Shown here one piece after another: positions 45,244 to 54,427 of a DNA stretch of 64,000 bases (its first letter is position 1; every line of letters begins with the position of its first letter). This stretch comes from Candidatus Thiodiazotropha sp. (ex Codakia rugifera) (lineage in GTDB: Bacteria > Pseudomonadota > Gammaproteobacteria > Chromatiales > Chromatiaceae), in NCBI GenBank assembly GCA_025656675.1, contig JAHXHN010000007.1, forward strand, positions 116,115-180,114. Reading direction: 5' to 3'. Under the pieces are notes generated by a model that was not told the DNA's origin, did not search any database, and saw only the letters and a program-made list of their open reading frames with translations. The translations under genes were made by a program, and so were the position numbers.

Positions 45244-46176
45244 ATGGATCGATTAGAGTGCTTAGAAAGCTTTGTCGCGGTGGTCGAGTCAGGCCAGTTC
45301 AGTGCGGCTGCAGAACGCCTGGGTATCGGTAAATCGGTTATCAGCCGACGGGTTTCAGAACTCGAGGAGTATCTGGGTGCCTTGCTGATTCAGCGGACTA
45401 CCCGTCGCCTCTCTCTCACCGATGCAGGTCGAGCCTTCTACCCCCGCACCCTACAGCTGCTGGAAGATCTGGCAGAAGCTGAACAGTCGGTTTCCGCAGC
45501 GCAACACGCTCTAAATGGACGCATTCGACTGGCTGCGCCACTCTCATTCGGGTTGTTGCATCTGGCACCGGCCTTGAACGCCTTCATGAACCAACACCCA
45601 GGCGTCATCCTGGATATGGATTTCAATGACAGCCAGGTCGACCTCGTACAGGAGGGTGTCGATCTTGCACTGCGTATTGGACGGCTTGATGACTCTACCA
45701 TGGTTGCCCTGCCCCTCGCGCCTGTACGCGCCGTTATCTGCGCCAGCCCGGGCTATCTGGCCCGTTATGGCACACCAAAAACACCGGAGGAATTATCAGG
45801 CCATCAAGGGCTTTGCTATACCAATTTGCCTGAGCCTCAAAAATGGCGTTTCATCGATCGTGAAGGTAGGTCTCACACAGTACGGGTGGATAACCGCATG
45901 CAGGCAAACAATGGAGAGATACTGCTCGAAGCTGCCGCTGCAGGTCATGGTGTCTGCCTCTCACCCACCTTCATCGCCTACCGAGCCATTCTGGAAGGTC
46001 GCCTGGTACCGCTCCTTGAAAATTTTAAGATCCCATCGGCAACCGCCTATGCGATCTACCCTACTCGCAGGTTCGTACCTTTACGAGTCAGAGCGCTGGC
46101 AGATTTTTTACGTGATCAGTTTGGTGAACGGCCTTATTGGGACGAAGGGTTATTTAGAGATGATTTGAAAAACTGA
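45244..46176 (+). CDS. LysR-family transcriptional regulator
   Basis: 310 residues. The helix-turn-helix is at about 3-62 (LECLESFVAVVESGQFSAAAERLGIGKSVISRRVSELEEYLGALLIQRTTRRLSLTDAG). The effector domain follows. It is of the PecT/CrgA-like branch by eye. It is divergent from the pirin run, so it probably activates or represses that run. Confidence 0.95.
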   Translation: MDRLECLESFVAVVESGQFSAAAERLGIGKSVISRRVSELEEYLGALLIQRTTRRLSLTDAGRAFYPRTLQLLEDLAEAEQSVSAAQHALNGRIRLAAPLSFGLLHLAPALNAFMNQHPGVILDMDFNDSQVDLVQEGVDLALRIGRLDDSTMVALPLAPVRAVICASPGYLARYGTPKTPEELSGHQGLCYTNLPEPQKWRFIDREGRSHTVRVDNRMQANNGEILLEAAAAGHGVCLSPTFIAYRAILEGRLVPLLENFKIPSATAYAIYPTRRFVPLRVRALADFLRDQFGERPYWDEGLFRDDLKN

Positions 46177-46563
46177 ATTATTTAAATCTCATCTTATATC
46201 CATACCCGAACATCACTTGGATTGTGCCGATTACTTTATGATGAGTTCAATTCATAAGTCTTAATTCATCAGATTGGAACTGAGCGTGACCTCCACTGGC
46301 ATCTCAGAAAATACCATACCTCCATGCCCCTCATTTTCTTCAGTCAGGATAATTGACGACATTTCCGATCACAGCTTAATTTCATTAACGGCCATCATTT
46401 TTAAGAGTATGCACATACGAACTTGGATGCCCTAAGTCCAATATTTACGTATCACATAGTCTATTTACCCTATTAATTGCCTTGTTTATTCATCAATAAA
46501 TAGTCCTTTATTAGGGAATAAATAGTCACCCACTCTCGTCTGACTAATAAATGTTTGGAGTTA
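46177..46563. other. intergenic region upstream of the ECF sigma gene
   Basis: About 390 bases, A+T-rich. A GGAACT at 46276-46281 recalls an ECF -35 element, but the next -10-like bases are about 20 bases away, too far for known ECF promoters. A 49-codon frame here lacks a ribosome site. No terminator for lysR was seen. Confidence 0.45.
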
Positions 46564-47109
46564 ATGACAACAATGATTCTATTTGGTCCAGCCAAAGCAA
46601 TCAGGAAACGCTATAACGAACTGAACCCAAGACTCTACAGGCTTGCGTGGTCATGGTGCCATGACGAGGATAAAGCGCAGGATTTAGTTCAGGAGACCTG
46701 GGCCAAAGCGCTGGAGCATAGCAAACAGTTAAGGGATGCGGAGAAACTTCTGCCATGGTTGTCAAGCATAATGGTGAATCTCCACTGCGATACCCATAGA
46801 AGGAAACAGGATCATTTGGATATCGATAGTGATGAGTTGGTTGGAGCTGATGACACACTCGATAACATTAATCGTGGTAATGATATTCAACGAGTGCGTG
46901 ATGCCGTTTCCCACCTGCCGAAAGAACAACGTATGGTCTTAACACTTGTTGATCTGATGGAATTGTCCTATTCCCAGGTTGCAGACGCCATGGACATTCC
47001 GATTGGTACTGTTATGAGCCGACTGAGCCGTTCACGCCGAAGATTACGGGAGCTTTTAGAAACCGGAGACAAGACAGAAGTGCCCACCGGAATACGGAGA
47101 GTTAAATGA
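46564..47109 (+). CDS. ECF-type RNA polymerase sigma factor
   Basis: I choose ATG at 46564 (181 residues), three bases after GGAG; ATG at 46573 or TTG at 46555 are possible. Region 2 reads LYRLAWSWCHDEDKAQDLVQETWAKALEH. Region 4 reads LPKEQRMVLTLVDLMELSYSQVADAMDIPIGTVMSRLSRSRRRLRE. There is no region 1 or 3, which marks the ECF class. The stop overlaps the next gene by four bases, the usual sigma/anti-sigma coupling. The regulon is unknown. Confidence 0.93.
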   Translation: MTTMILFGPAKAIRKRYNELNPRLYRLAWSWCHDEDKAQDLVQETWAKALEHSKQLRDAEKLLPWLSSIMVNLHCDTHRRKQDHLDIDSDELVGADDTLDNINRGNDIQRVRDAVSHLPKEQRMVLTLVDLMELSYSQVADAMDIPIGTVMSRLSRSRRRLRELLETGDKTEVPTGIRRVK

Positions 47110-47849
47110 AAAAGTATGGAGAGACGTTCTCGGAAGAGATACTCAATGCACTTGCTGATCAGCAATTTTCTCCCACTGAACAGGCTGAAATGCTACAGCA
47201 GATCAGAAATGATGAGGAAGCAGCCACTGAACTATGCCAGCTGCGCAATATGAAGGCGTCAGTACAACTTGCTTATGCAGAACCCACGTCTCCCCATCAG
47301 TCTGCAAAATTAAAAACCTCGATGCGAATACCACTGGCCATAGCCGCAACTGTGCTGTTGCTCATTGGATCAGCAGTGATGCTGCAGTACGGCTCGCCAT
47401 TGATGACCATGAGTAGCACAGATCGAGTTGTTATGCTGGATCCACAGGGAAAGGGTCAACGTCCTGCTAAAGCTGAAGATGAGGAGATGCGCGTTGTGTT
47501 CCATGTCCAGAACATCAGACAGGTCAGTGCTGGAGAACTGTTGGATGAAGTGGAAAGCTTGATGCTCGATTTTTTTGGGCGGGGTGAGACTGTACGCGTC
47601 GAAGTCGTAGCCCATAGCGATGGCCTCGGTCTATTACGTTCAAAATTGACAACAGAAAGTGAACGAATTGCGCGAATGGTAAGAGATTATCCAATGCTTA
47701 CCTTTGTCGCCTGTCAAAACACAATCAACAGATTGAAGGTGGAAAAAGGCATCGAAGTTGTTCTTATACCGGATGTGGTTGTTACGGAATCAGGCGTTGC
47801 CTATGTGGTACGCAGGCAAAAAGAGGGTTGGGTATACATTCAGGTTTGA
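47106..47849 (+). CDS. membrane anti-sigma-like protein with a DsrE-like extracytoplasmic domain
   Basis: 247 residues. Residues 1-73 are cytoplasmic and acidic/helical (TFSEEILNALADQQFSPTEQAEMLQQI), as in anti-sigma factors, but without the zinc HxxxCxxC motif. One membrane helix spans about 74-95. After a linker, residues 128-247 look DsrE/DsrF-like: MRVVFHVQNIRQ, VRVEVVAHSDGLGLL, FVAC203QNTINR and GVAYVVRRQKEGWVYIQV. C203 lies where the next protein has C114. Coupling to the sigma gene supports anti-sigma function; the DsrE sensor is unusual. I know no precedent for this fusion but cannot search. Confidence 0.72.
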   Translation: MKKYGETFSEEILNALADQQFSPTEQAEMLQQIRNDEEAATELCQLRNMKASVQLAYAEPTSPHQSAKLKTSMRIPLAIAATVLLLIGSAVMLQYGSPLMTMSSTDRVVMLDPQGKGQRPAKAEDEEMRVVFHVQNIRQVSAGELLDEVESLMLDFFGRGETVRVEVVAHSDGLGLLRSKLTTESERIARMVRDYPMLTFVACQNTINRLKVEKGIEVVLIPDVVVTESGVAYVVRRQKEGWVYIQV

Positions 47850-47923
47850 TGCATTACAAATAATCAGTTGTTTCGCAGCACCTGCAAACACACTGAGTCT
47901 ATTACCAAGATGAGGATTGAAAA

Positions 47924-48400
47924 ATGAATACAGGTCGAATGTCAAAAATTTTGATGAGCTGTATAGGCATGCTGGTAGTGAGTGTTGCCATGGCCGGCTC
48001 CTATGGCAAGCAGAAGGTTGTCTACCATATCAATTACGATAACCCGAAAACCCAGGCTGGTGCTTTACGTAACATCCAGAATCATATCAATGCCGTCGGT
48101 GCGGAAAACCTGGACCTGAAGGTCGTTTTACATGGCAAGGGGGTGAGTCTACTGCTTGAGCCTGATGCTGTAAAAGAGACCAAACTGGTGCTTGGAAATG
48201 CCACAGACGAAATACAGGCCAAAATATCCGGACTGAAGGAACAGGGTGTCGGCTTCCATGTTTGTGCCAACACATTAAAAGGCAAGAAGGTCATTCTGAC
48301 TGAGCATCTCTATGACACATCAGATTCAGATGTAGTACCGAGTGGTGTCGCTGAACTGGCCAAACTCCAGGCCGAAGGATATACCTATATCAAACCCTAG
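47924..48400 (+). CDS. periplasmic DsrE-family protein
   Basis: 158 residues with a signal peptide cleaved after A-M-A (22-24). The DsrE-like fold starts KVVYHINYDNPKTQAGALRNIQNHINAVG (31-59), then LDLKVVLHGKGVSLLL (63-78), C114 in FHVCANTLKG, and ends GVAELAKLQAEGYTYIKP. DsrE-family proteins carry persulfide or sulfane sulfur on such a Cys. It lies 74 bases after the DsrE-containing anti-sigma gene and shares its Cys-x-Asn-Thr motif. A ligand or sulfur-donor role for the sensor is an inference. Confidence 0.85.
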   Translation: MNTGRMSKILMSCIGMLVVSVAMAGSYGKQKVVYHINYDNPKTQAGALRNIQNHINAVGAENLDLKVVLHGKGVSLLLEPDAVKETKLVLGNATDEIQAKISGLKEQGVGFHVCANTLKGKKVILTEHLYDTSDSDVVPSGVAELAKLQAEGYTYIKP

Positions 48401-48423
48401 TCCCCGTCTAGAAACGCATATAC

Positions 48424-48452
48424 TCTAGGGTGTGGCCCTGCCGCACCCTAGA
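48424..48452 (+). terminator. strong hairpin after the DsrE gene
   Basis: TCTAGGGTGTGG (48424-48435) pairs with CCGCACCCTAGA (48441-48452), twelve pairs including one G-T. No T run follows. It probably marks the 3' end of the sigma/DsrE transcript. Confidence 0.5.
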
Positions 48453-48591
48453 TCAGTGTCGTCCGCCCTGTCTGGGGAAGCACCTATATATCTTTCGATG
48501 AGTTTATAGTATGTGTCATTCTGGCTAGCTACGATTTTTTCTAACCATATAAAAAAACATACTATGCAACCTCATATATTGGTTATCAGAT

Positions 48592-48918
48592 TCAATCGAT
48601 TTCAATAGCGTCGATATTCGAAAGGACCTGTTGTATTTGTAATTCTCCTTGCTGAGATGCAATAGTTTCTAGTCTCTTACACAGGTTTAACTTGAACTCC
48701 CGACACAAATTGACTACCTCTTCCCGACTATAATTTTGCTTTGATTGCTTAACACACTCTACTGAACCTGAGCCACCCAATAGCGTCACTTTTGCAGAGC
48801 GCCTGATCATACTACTGGCGCCTGTACCTTCCTCGCTGGCAGTCAAGGGGCCTGTCTTTGTGTATGTCTTACTTTGATACTCGAATCGCTGACCTATCTT
48901 GAGTTGAGGAAATCGCAT
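48592..48918 (-). CDS. conserved hypothetical protein
   Basis: 108 residues, starting MRFPQLKIGQRFEYQSKTYTKTGPLTASEEGTG, a pattern I recognise from small gammaproteobacterial proteins of unknown function. The rest is helical and includes two Cys (CREFKLNLCK). No signal or membrane segment. It follows the APH/kinase gene with 40 bases between, same strand. Confidence 0.8.
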   Translation of the reverse strand: MRFPQLKIGQRFEYQSKTYTKTGPLTASEEGTGASSMIRRSAKVTLLGGSGSVECVKQSKQNYSREEVVNLCREFKLNLCKRLETIASQQGELQIQQVLSNIDAIEID

Positions 48919-48958
48919 CTTGAAACCTATTCAATCGAAAGACTTGGAACAGTTGATT

Positions 48959-50533
48959 CTATCTCATTAAACGTTGTAAAACGGTAGCCAATAACCCAGG
49001 TGGGGGAAACTGTTCGCTGTCGACGGTCACCGTTCTTTCACATTCATAGGACGTTAGTGGCTCACAATGCTGTTGCTGATGCATCAGGACTGTCAGATCG
49101 GCTTCGGAGGGATCATTACCCAGTCCACTCCTGTGCTTAATACGATCATACAACAGGGTCTGACGTGCCTGACAATCGATGATCAATATTGGAGCCTGTT
49201 GGCTCTCTGCCATCCGAAGAAACATTTCACGCTGCCAATAGGCCAAAAAGGTCGCATCGATGATGACTGAAAACCCATTCCGTAGCAGCCGTTTCGCCAT
49301 CCCCATCAGATGGGTATATGTGACTTGGGTTGCCTCATCACTGTAGCGCTCGGAAGCTGTTGTTCCCTCTGCAGTACCTTGTTCGGGATAGAGTCGCTTA
49401 CGTTCAATATCCGAACGTAAACGAATTGCCATCATCTGCTCCGCCAACCAACCGCTGATGGTGCTCTTGCCCGATCCGGAATAACCATGAGTAATGATCA
49501 GGGACGCGGGGGGATGACGGGTTATCGATTCCGCCAGAGAGAGGAAGCTCCGGTACTCAGCCAATAGCTGCTCCCGCTCCTCATAGGGAAGCCCCTCTTG
49601 GGATGCACGAATAGCGCTTACCTTTGCCCGCACCATGGCACGATAGAGCAGATAGAAACGCAACAGTGGCAGACCGACATAGTCTCCCGACTGTTCCAGG
49701 TAAACATTCAATAGCCGGTCTGCGTCAGGATTAAGCCCACGATGCTGGAGATCCATAATTAAAAATGCGATATCGCTGAGGGTGTCTATCCAACGAAGAT
49801 TGGGATTGAATTCAATACCGTCAAATGGGGTTATACGTCCCTCGAATAGAGCGATATTGCCCAGATGGAGATCACCATGACACTCCCGGATATGTCCCGA
49901 TTGATAACGCTCTTCCATGAGAGGTTCTAAAACGCTTGCCTGTTGCTCGGTCCATGTCTGCAGTATGTTGAGACGCTCTATCTCAAGCAAGGGTTGCTTT
50001 AACCCTCGAATCAATTGGAAATTCTCCTCCATGGGTTTAAAAACGTTCTTGGGTTTACCGTAGGGCATCACTTCTGATGCAGCTGGAATCATTTGATGAA
50101 AGTCCGCAATCAACACGGCCAAGCGTTCGATCATATCCCTGTCTGGTAAGGTAATATTGAGTAAGTCTTGTTGGCGAAAACGACGCATTCTCACTGCATA
50201 TTCCAGGATACCGCTATCAGCATTCATTATCGGTTGTTCAATGCTGCCACCGATGCCCACTACATCGAGATAGAGTGTAGGTGCCAGACGACGATTGAGC
50301 CGTAACTCCTCCTCACAACACAAGCGCCGCTTCTCCAGGGTTGAAAAATCAAGAAAGCCCAGGTTGAGAGGTTTCTTGATTTTGTAGACCGTATCACCGA
50401 CCAGTAGTAGATGGGAGATATGGGTCTCGATATGCTCGGCCTGATCAAGGGTGTGTCCGAAGCACGAGGGATGCTTTAGCATTTGCTGAATCAAATGGTG
50501 CTGCAGATCAAGATCTTCGGCATTAGGGGTCAT
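48959..50533 (-). CDS. bifunctional aminoglycoside phosphotransferase-like / P-loop ATPase protein
   Basis: 524 residues. The N-terminal half (1-335) is APH-fold: CHGDLHLGN is the catalytic loop and TPFDGIEF the metal-binding Asp region. The C-terminal half is a P-loop kinase with GYSGSGKST (about 355-363), RLRSDIERKRLY and a QAR-type lid. The family is often called bifunctional aminoglycoside phosphotransferase/ATP-binding protein. Substrate is unknown and it is not evidence of drug resistance. Confidence 0.9.
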   Translation of the reverse strand: MTPNAEDLDLQHHLIQQMLKHPSCFGHTLDQAEHIETHISHLLLVGDTVYKIKKPLNLGFLDFSTLEKRRLCCEEELRLNRRLAPTLYLDVVGIGGSIEQPIMNADSGILEYAVRMRRFRQQDLLNITLPDRDMIERLAVLIADFHQMIPAASEVMPYGKPKNVFKPMEENFQLIRGLKQPLLEIERLNILQTWTEQQASVLEPLMEERYQSGHIRECHGDLHLGNIALFEGRITPFDGIEFNPNLRWIDTLSDIAFLIMDLQHRGLNPDADRLLNVYLEQSGDYVGLPLLRFYLLYRAMVRAKVSAIRASQEGLPYEEREQLLAEYRSFLSLAESITRHPPASLIITHGYSGSGKSTISGWLAEQMMAIRLRSDIERKRLYPEQGTAEGTTASERYSDEATQVTYTHLMGMAKRLLRNGFSVIIDATFLAYWQREMFLRMAESQQAPILIIDCQARQTLLYDRIKHRSGLGNDPSEADLTVLMHQQQHCEPLTSYECERTVTVDSEQFPPPGLLATVLQRLMR

Positions 50534-50687
50534 AGTAGGAGCATCCTTGACTTAATATTAGATAGTGCTAATATAGCGCTCACTTTTTTGATCGTAGGCT
50601 GTTAATGGCGATCCTTCATACCGTCATTATCACACCTGAACAAGTAGGGTGATGACGGACCAACACTGATAGTTTAGAGGCAAATCC

Positions 50688-50888
50688 ATGAATATCGACC
50701 GCATTGTTCTCGCCTTTGCCGGCTTTGTAATCCTGTTGAGTGTAGCGCTTTCGCACTATCACCACCCCTATTGGCTCTTCTTTACAGCATTTGTCGGACT
50801 TAATCTCCTACAATCAGCCTTCACGGGATTCTGCCCATTGGCTACAATTTTAAAGAAGTTGGGCAAAAACAGTGGTTCCGCTTTCTAG
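50688..50888 (+). CDS. DUF2892 (YgaP-like) small inner-membrane protein
   Basis: 66 residues with two helices: [20 protein letters not shown] and [32 protein letters not shown]. The [15 protein letters not shown] ending is the DUF2892 hallmark, and in YgaP this segment follows a rhodanese domain. Here the rhodanese is absent. GAGG lies upstream of the ATG. It may accompany sulfur metabolism, by analogy only. Confidence 0.92.
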   Translation: MNIDRIVLAFAGFVILLSVALSHYHHPYWLFFTAFVGLNLLQSAFTGFCPLATILKKLGKNSGSAF

Positions 50889-50994
50889 GCGTCTGTCTAA
50901 ATTAGGTGACCGTGGCGAACCACTCTATCCTGATTGGGGTTTCGACCCTTTTTAGCTGGTTGGCGAGGCGCAGGGAAGCGCCGGTTTTAATCGA

Positions 50995-52335
50995 TCAACC
51001 TTCCTCTTCATCATCAATATCCACCGGTTCGGCCTGCAGGTCATGAGCGGTTGCATCCGTGATGCGCACTTCGATGAAATCCCCAGCTTGCAACGCCCAG
51101 GCACCAGGTATAAAAACCCGCCCATCGATCTCGGGAGCATCTGCCGGGCTTCGTGCCACCACTTGCTTCTCCCTGACTTCATCAACCAGGACCACCATCT
51201 CCTGGCCAATCTTGGCCTGTAGTCGCTGACGACTTATCTCCGTTTGTTTCTGCATGAAACGGGCACGGCGCTCTTCCCTGACCTCATTCGGCAATGCGCC
51301 AGGCAGTGCGTTAGCCTGAGCCCCTTTAACGGGTGAGTAGGCGAAACAACCCACCCGGTCAAGTTGTGCTTCATCCAGAAATTCAAGCAGCTCCTCAAAC
51401 TCGGATTCCGTCTCACCTGGAAAGCCTACAATAAATGTACTGCGCAGGGTGAGTTCAGGACACTCCCGACGCCAGCGTGCAATGCGTGCCAATACCCTTT
51501 CAGTGGCTGCAGGACGTTTCATCGCTTGCAGCACACGGACATTGCCATGTTGCAACGGCATGTCGAGATAGGGCAAGACATGACCCTCTGCCATCAGCGG
51601 TATCAGATCATCCACATGGGGATAGGGATAAACATAGTGCATTCTGATCCATGCCTGGAGCTCTCCAAGCGCAGCAGCCAATTCTTTGAGTCTTGAAGCA
51701 ACAGGACGGCCCTGCCAAAAATCGGGACGGTATTTGATATCAACCCCATAGGCACTGGTATCTTGAGAGACAACCAGCAACTCCCTTACCCCTGACTCAA
51801 CCAGACGCTGTGCCTCAAGCATGATTTCGCCGAAAGGCCGGCTAACCAAACGCCCACGAAGATCAGGAATAATGCAAAAGCTACAGCTGTGGTTACAGCC
51901 TTCAGAGATTTTCAGATAGGCATAGTGCCTGGGAGTCAATTTTATGCCCTGCGGTGGCACAAGGCTGGTAAAAGGATCATGGGGCGCCGGTAGCTGCTGA
52001 TGGATTGCATCCATCACGGCATCATAGGCATGAGGCCCGGTGACCGCTAGTACCTGCGGATGGGCATCACGAATACGTGCCTCATCCTTACCCAGGCAAC
52101 CGGTAACAATAACACTTCCATTCTCCTGAAGTGCCTCGCCAATTGCATCCAGGGACTCCTCCACGGCCGCATCAATAAAGCCGCAGGTGTTCACGACCAC
52201 GAGATCAGCACCTTGATAACTCGCTGAAAGCTGATAGCCCTCGGCCCGTAATCGACTGAGAATATGTTCAGAATCGACCAGATTCTTGGGACAACCCAGA
52301 CTGACAAAACCAATTTGAGGGGGTGCTTCTGACAT
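50995..52335 (-). CDS. rimO: ribosomal protein S12 methylthiotransferase RimO
   Basis: 446 residues. UPF0004 domain with [15 protein letters not shown], the radical SAM cluster [11 protein letters not shown] (near 148-158), and a C-terminal TRAM domain (about 375-440). RimO adds a methylthio group to Asp of ribosomal protein S12. Family cysteines in VVNTCGFID and [10 protein letters not shown] are present. The stop of the YbbN gene is 11 bases upstream. Confidence 0.97.
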   Translation of the reverse strand: MSEAPPQIGFVSLGCPKNLVDSEHILSRLRAEGYQLSASYQGADLVVVNTCGFIDAAVEESLDAIGEALQENGSVIVTGCLGKDEARIRDAHPQVLAVTGPHAYDAVMDAIHQQLPAPHDPFTSLVPPQGIKLTPRHYAYLKISEGCNHSCSFCIIPDLRGRLVSRPFGEIMLEAQRLVESGVRELLVVSQDTSAYGVDIKYRPDFWQGRPVASRLKELAAALGELQAWIRMHYVYPYPHVDDLIPLMAEGHVLPYLDMPLQHGNVRVLQAMKRPAATERVLARIARWRRECPELTLRSTFIVGFPGETESEFEELLEFLDEAQLDRVGCFAYSPVKGAQANALPGALPNEVREERRARFMQKQTEISRQRLQAKIGQEMVVLVDEVREKQVVARSPADAPEIDGRVFIPGAWALQAGDFIEVRITDATAHDLQAEPVDIDDEEEG

Positions 52336-52346
52336 GCCTTCTCGTT

Positions 52347-53210
52347 TTAGTAGTTGAGTCTGAAAAGTTCGCGGCGGTAACGGGCCACCTGCTCATCTTT
52401 GGCATCGAGCCGGTCCAATACAGCCTGCATGGCTTTGCGGGCAATACCGTTACGATAGGTGGGATGATTGCGTACCAGATCGAGTAACAGATCGAGGGCT
52501 GCCTCCAGATCGTCGCCTATCAGGGTAACGGCTGCAAGCTGATAGCGTGTGTCCGCATCCTTGGGATTCACTGCCAATTGGTGTTGAATTGCCTCAAGCT
52601 CGTCAGCGTCCTCTGCTGTAACAACGATATCAAGATGAGCCAGGAGGTTACGTATCTCAACACCCTCCTGTGCCTGTTCAGGTAACGCACTCAACAGATC
52701 ATAGGCCTCCCTGAATCGCTCCTGGCGCATTAAAATCTTGGTCATCAGCGCCGGCAGAGAAAGGTTTTGTGGATCGTTGATAACCGCCTCTGCAAGGATC
52801 TTCAATGCCCTTTCCGGATCACCCGACTGCCACGCCGCAATCGCATCCCTACTGCTGCTATCGAGCTGTTTCTGTACATACTGATCGATAATTCGCGGGT
52901 AGTCGGATTCAGGTTGTACCCCGTGATACTCCCCGACCAGATCGCCATCGCGGAACAGTTTAAATGAGGGCAGACTTCGAACACCGAAGCGCTCAGCCAG
53001 GGCTTTTTGCTCATCGGTATTGATAGATACCAACAGAAAGCGTCCCTCATAGCGCCGGGCAAGATCGATAAAGATCTGTTGCTGCTTGAGTGACGGCCCG
53101 ACCCAGGTTGCCCAGAAATCAGCAATCACCAGGCCACGCTTGGAGTTTTCCAATACCAATCGATCGAAGTTGTCCGCAGTACCCTCGAGAATATAGCTTG
53201 GTGTTGTCAT
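52347..53210 (-). CDS. thioredoxin-fold TPR co-chaperone, YbbN/CnoX-like
   Basis: 287 residues: an N-terminal thioredoxin domain (1-110) and a TPR-like C-terminal domain (about 120-285). The usual W-C-G-P-C site is WV37-G-P-S40, so neither catalytic Cys is present and it cannot act as a dithiol oxidoreductase there. YbbN/CnoX proteins act as holdases that pass clients to GroEL/DnaK. It overlaps the upstream 110-residue gene by four bases and leads into rimO. Confidence 0.92.
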   Translation of the reverse strand: MTTPSYILEGTADNFDRLVLENSKRGLVIADFWATWVGPSLKQQQIFIDLARRYEGRFLLVSINTDEQKALAERFGVRSLPSFKLFRDGDLVGEYHGVQPESDYPRIIDQYVQKQLDSSSRDAIAAWQSGDPERALKILAEAVINDPQNLSLPALMTKILMRQERFREAYDLLSALPEQAQEGVEIRNLLAHLDIVVTAEDADELEAIQHQLAVNPKDADTRYQLAAVTLIGDDLEAALDLLLDLVRNHPTYRNGIARKAMQAVLDRLDAKDEQVARYRRELFRLNY

Positions 53211-53539
53211 GAATTGAGCAGACTCATCAGAGAGTCGCTGGCATGATCACGCCCCATCTCAACAATGATTGTCTCAGCTATTTCAAGATCACCGCTTGCA
53301 AGATGAGGCATCAACTGCTCAGCGATCTGCTGCACAATCAGCATGCCGGCACGATTCGGGTCGACCTCCTCGAGGGCATTGATGTTCCGTTGCAGGATCT
53401 GCAGGTATTGAGAAAAGGATTCAGCTTGTCCCTTTAGTTCAAGTGACTGAAACTCAGTGGTAAAATCGATGTGCAACTCGCGCCCTGGCTGCTCAGGATC
53501 ATCCAATACACCTATCTTCAATGGCCCTTCAATCAACAT
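53207..53539 (-). CDS. conserved hypothetical protein upstream of ybbN
   Basis: I choose the ATG at 53539 (MLIEGPLKIGVLDDPEQPGR), four bases after GGAGAG; a GTG at 53551 is an alternative. 110 residues, soluble, no signal. It is mainly helical at the C terminus (QYLQILQRNINALEEVDPNRAGMLIVQQIAEQL). The stop overlaps the ybbN ATG by four bases, so it is expressed with YbbN. No family is recognised with certainty. Confidence 0.82.
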   Translation of the reverse strand: MLIEGPLKIGVLDDPEQPGRELHIDFTTEFQSLELKGQAESFSQYLQILQRNINALEEVDPNRAGMLIVQQIAEQLMPHLASGDLEIAETIIVEMGRDHASDSLMSLLNS

Positions 53540-53883
53540 GCATCTCTCCACAAATCAATACTATTTGAGGACATGTTAATCTGATCGGTTGGTTCATCAA
53601 AGCGAATTGAGTAAAAACAAATACTTAAATTTCCCCTGGAAATTTCATTCAGAATTGGATTCTTCCACCATGGGAAAAAGTATGCGAGTATGATTGTGAC
53701 TTGGGTGCTGCAAGATTTAGCCTGATAACGATGAATTTCCGCCTACTCATTAGGGATGATGACAAATAGCGTAGTGAATGGAAATTGAGTTCATCAGAAC
53801 CTTTCTGGCAGTGCAGCCACAAAGCGGTCGGCTCAATGTCGTTTATATGAGCTGCCGACCTCTGTAGTTTGTGAGGTAACACA
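53540..53883. other. intergenic region with a long-looped inverted repeat
   Basis: About 340 bases. GGTCGGC at 53826-53832 is the inverse of GCCGACC at 53854-53860, leaving a 21-base loop. No T run follows. No convincing gene is present; the frame at 53649-53945 on the minus strand has no family look and overlaps the Cys-rich miniprotein. Confidence 0.45.
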
Positions 53884-54024
53884 TTGAAAAACTGTAAGCT
53901 TTGTCGATTTAACAAGGTCTGTAACGACTTGCCGGGAATCTGCATCCTGGCCCAGTACGCCGCTGTCGCTGTCCTGATCGCCTCTCTGGGTTTCCTATTT
54001 TTTACTCAGGAGATACTTGCCTAA
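53884..54024 (+). CDS. 46-residue Cys-rich single-pass membrane miniprotein
   Basis: A frame starting with TTG at 53884, preceded six bases earlier by GAGGT (53873-53877), and ending TAA at 54022-54024. It begins KNCKLCRFNKVCNDLPGIC after the initiator, giving four Cys at 4, 7, 13 and 20, then one membrane helix (about 22-40) and a short tail. Four closely set cysteines next to a helix suggest a metal or Fe-S site at the membrane surface. No family is recognised. It stands alone in the gap between the ybbN operon and the Rossmann gene. Confidence 0.6.
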   Translation: MKNCKLCRFNKVCNDLPGICILAQYAAVAVLIASLGFLFFTQEILA

Positions 54025-54427
54025 CTTATAACGGCTAAACGCTGGCAAACAGGACCTTAGCAGGTGGTATTTGGATGGACAGGCATAAGTTTCTGGAAAC
54101 CTTGGATTGCTGTCAGGTGCCTGTCATTGACCAGTCGGACTTTGCGGTCCGGTTTCTCCTTTGGATATTGAGTCGTTCTCCTGCTCGTGTGATGGATGAT
54201 TCTTTGACTGCGCTACCATATCCCTTGAGAAGTAACATGGCATCGAGTAGAGAAACCTCTTGCACCTCATAAAGAGGCAACTCTCTTGTAAGTATAATTT
54301 CTTTATTTATCATGGCAGTATATTTCTTTATTAATCCCCCTGCTTAAGACTATGTTAGACCTTTATGAAAATAATGCAAATCCGCTATCATGCATGCTGA
54401 ATATTGAGTTGTTTACTGGACGATGAC
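54025..54427. other. intergenic region before the Rossmann-fold gene
   Basis: About 400 bases. Two overlapping frames exist (plus 54075-54272 and minus 54113-54313), but neither has a good ribosome site or recognised family, so I call neither. No RNA gene or terminator was seen. Confidence 0.45.

Noticed and set aside
46276..46310. GGAACT with TCTCAGA as an autoregulated ECF promoter
   Set aside because: The spacing of about 20 bases is longer than the 16-17 typical of ECF promoters.
48959..50533. Aminoglycoside resistance gene
   Set aside because: The APH-like half is fused to a P-loop kinase in a widespread housekeeping family; no resistance context.
53649..53945. 98-residue minus-strand frame overlapping the Cys-rich miniprotein
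   Set aside because: No family look; the plus-strand miniprotein has the better start signal and composition.
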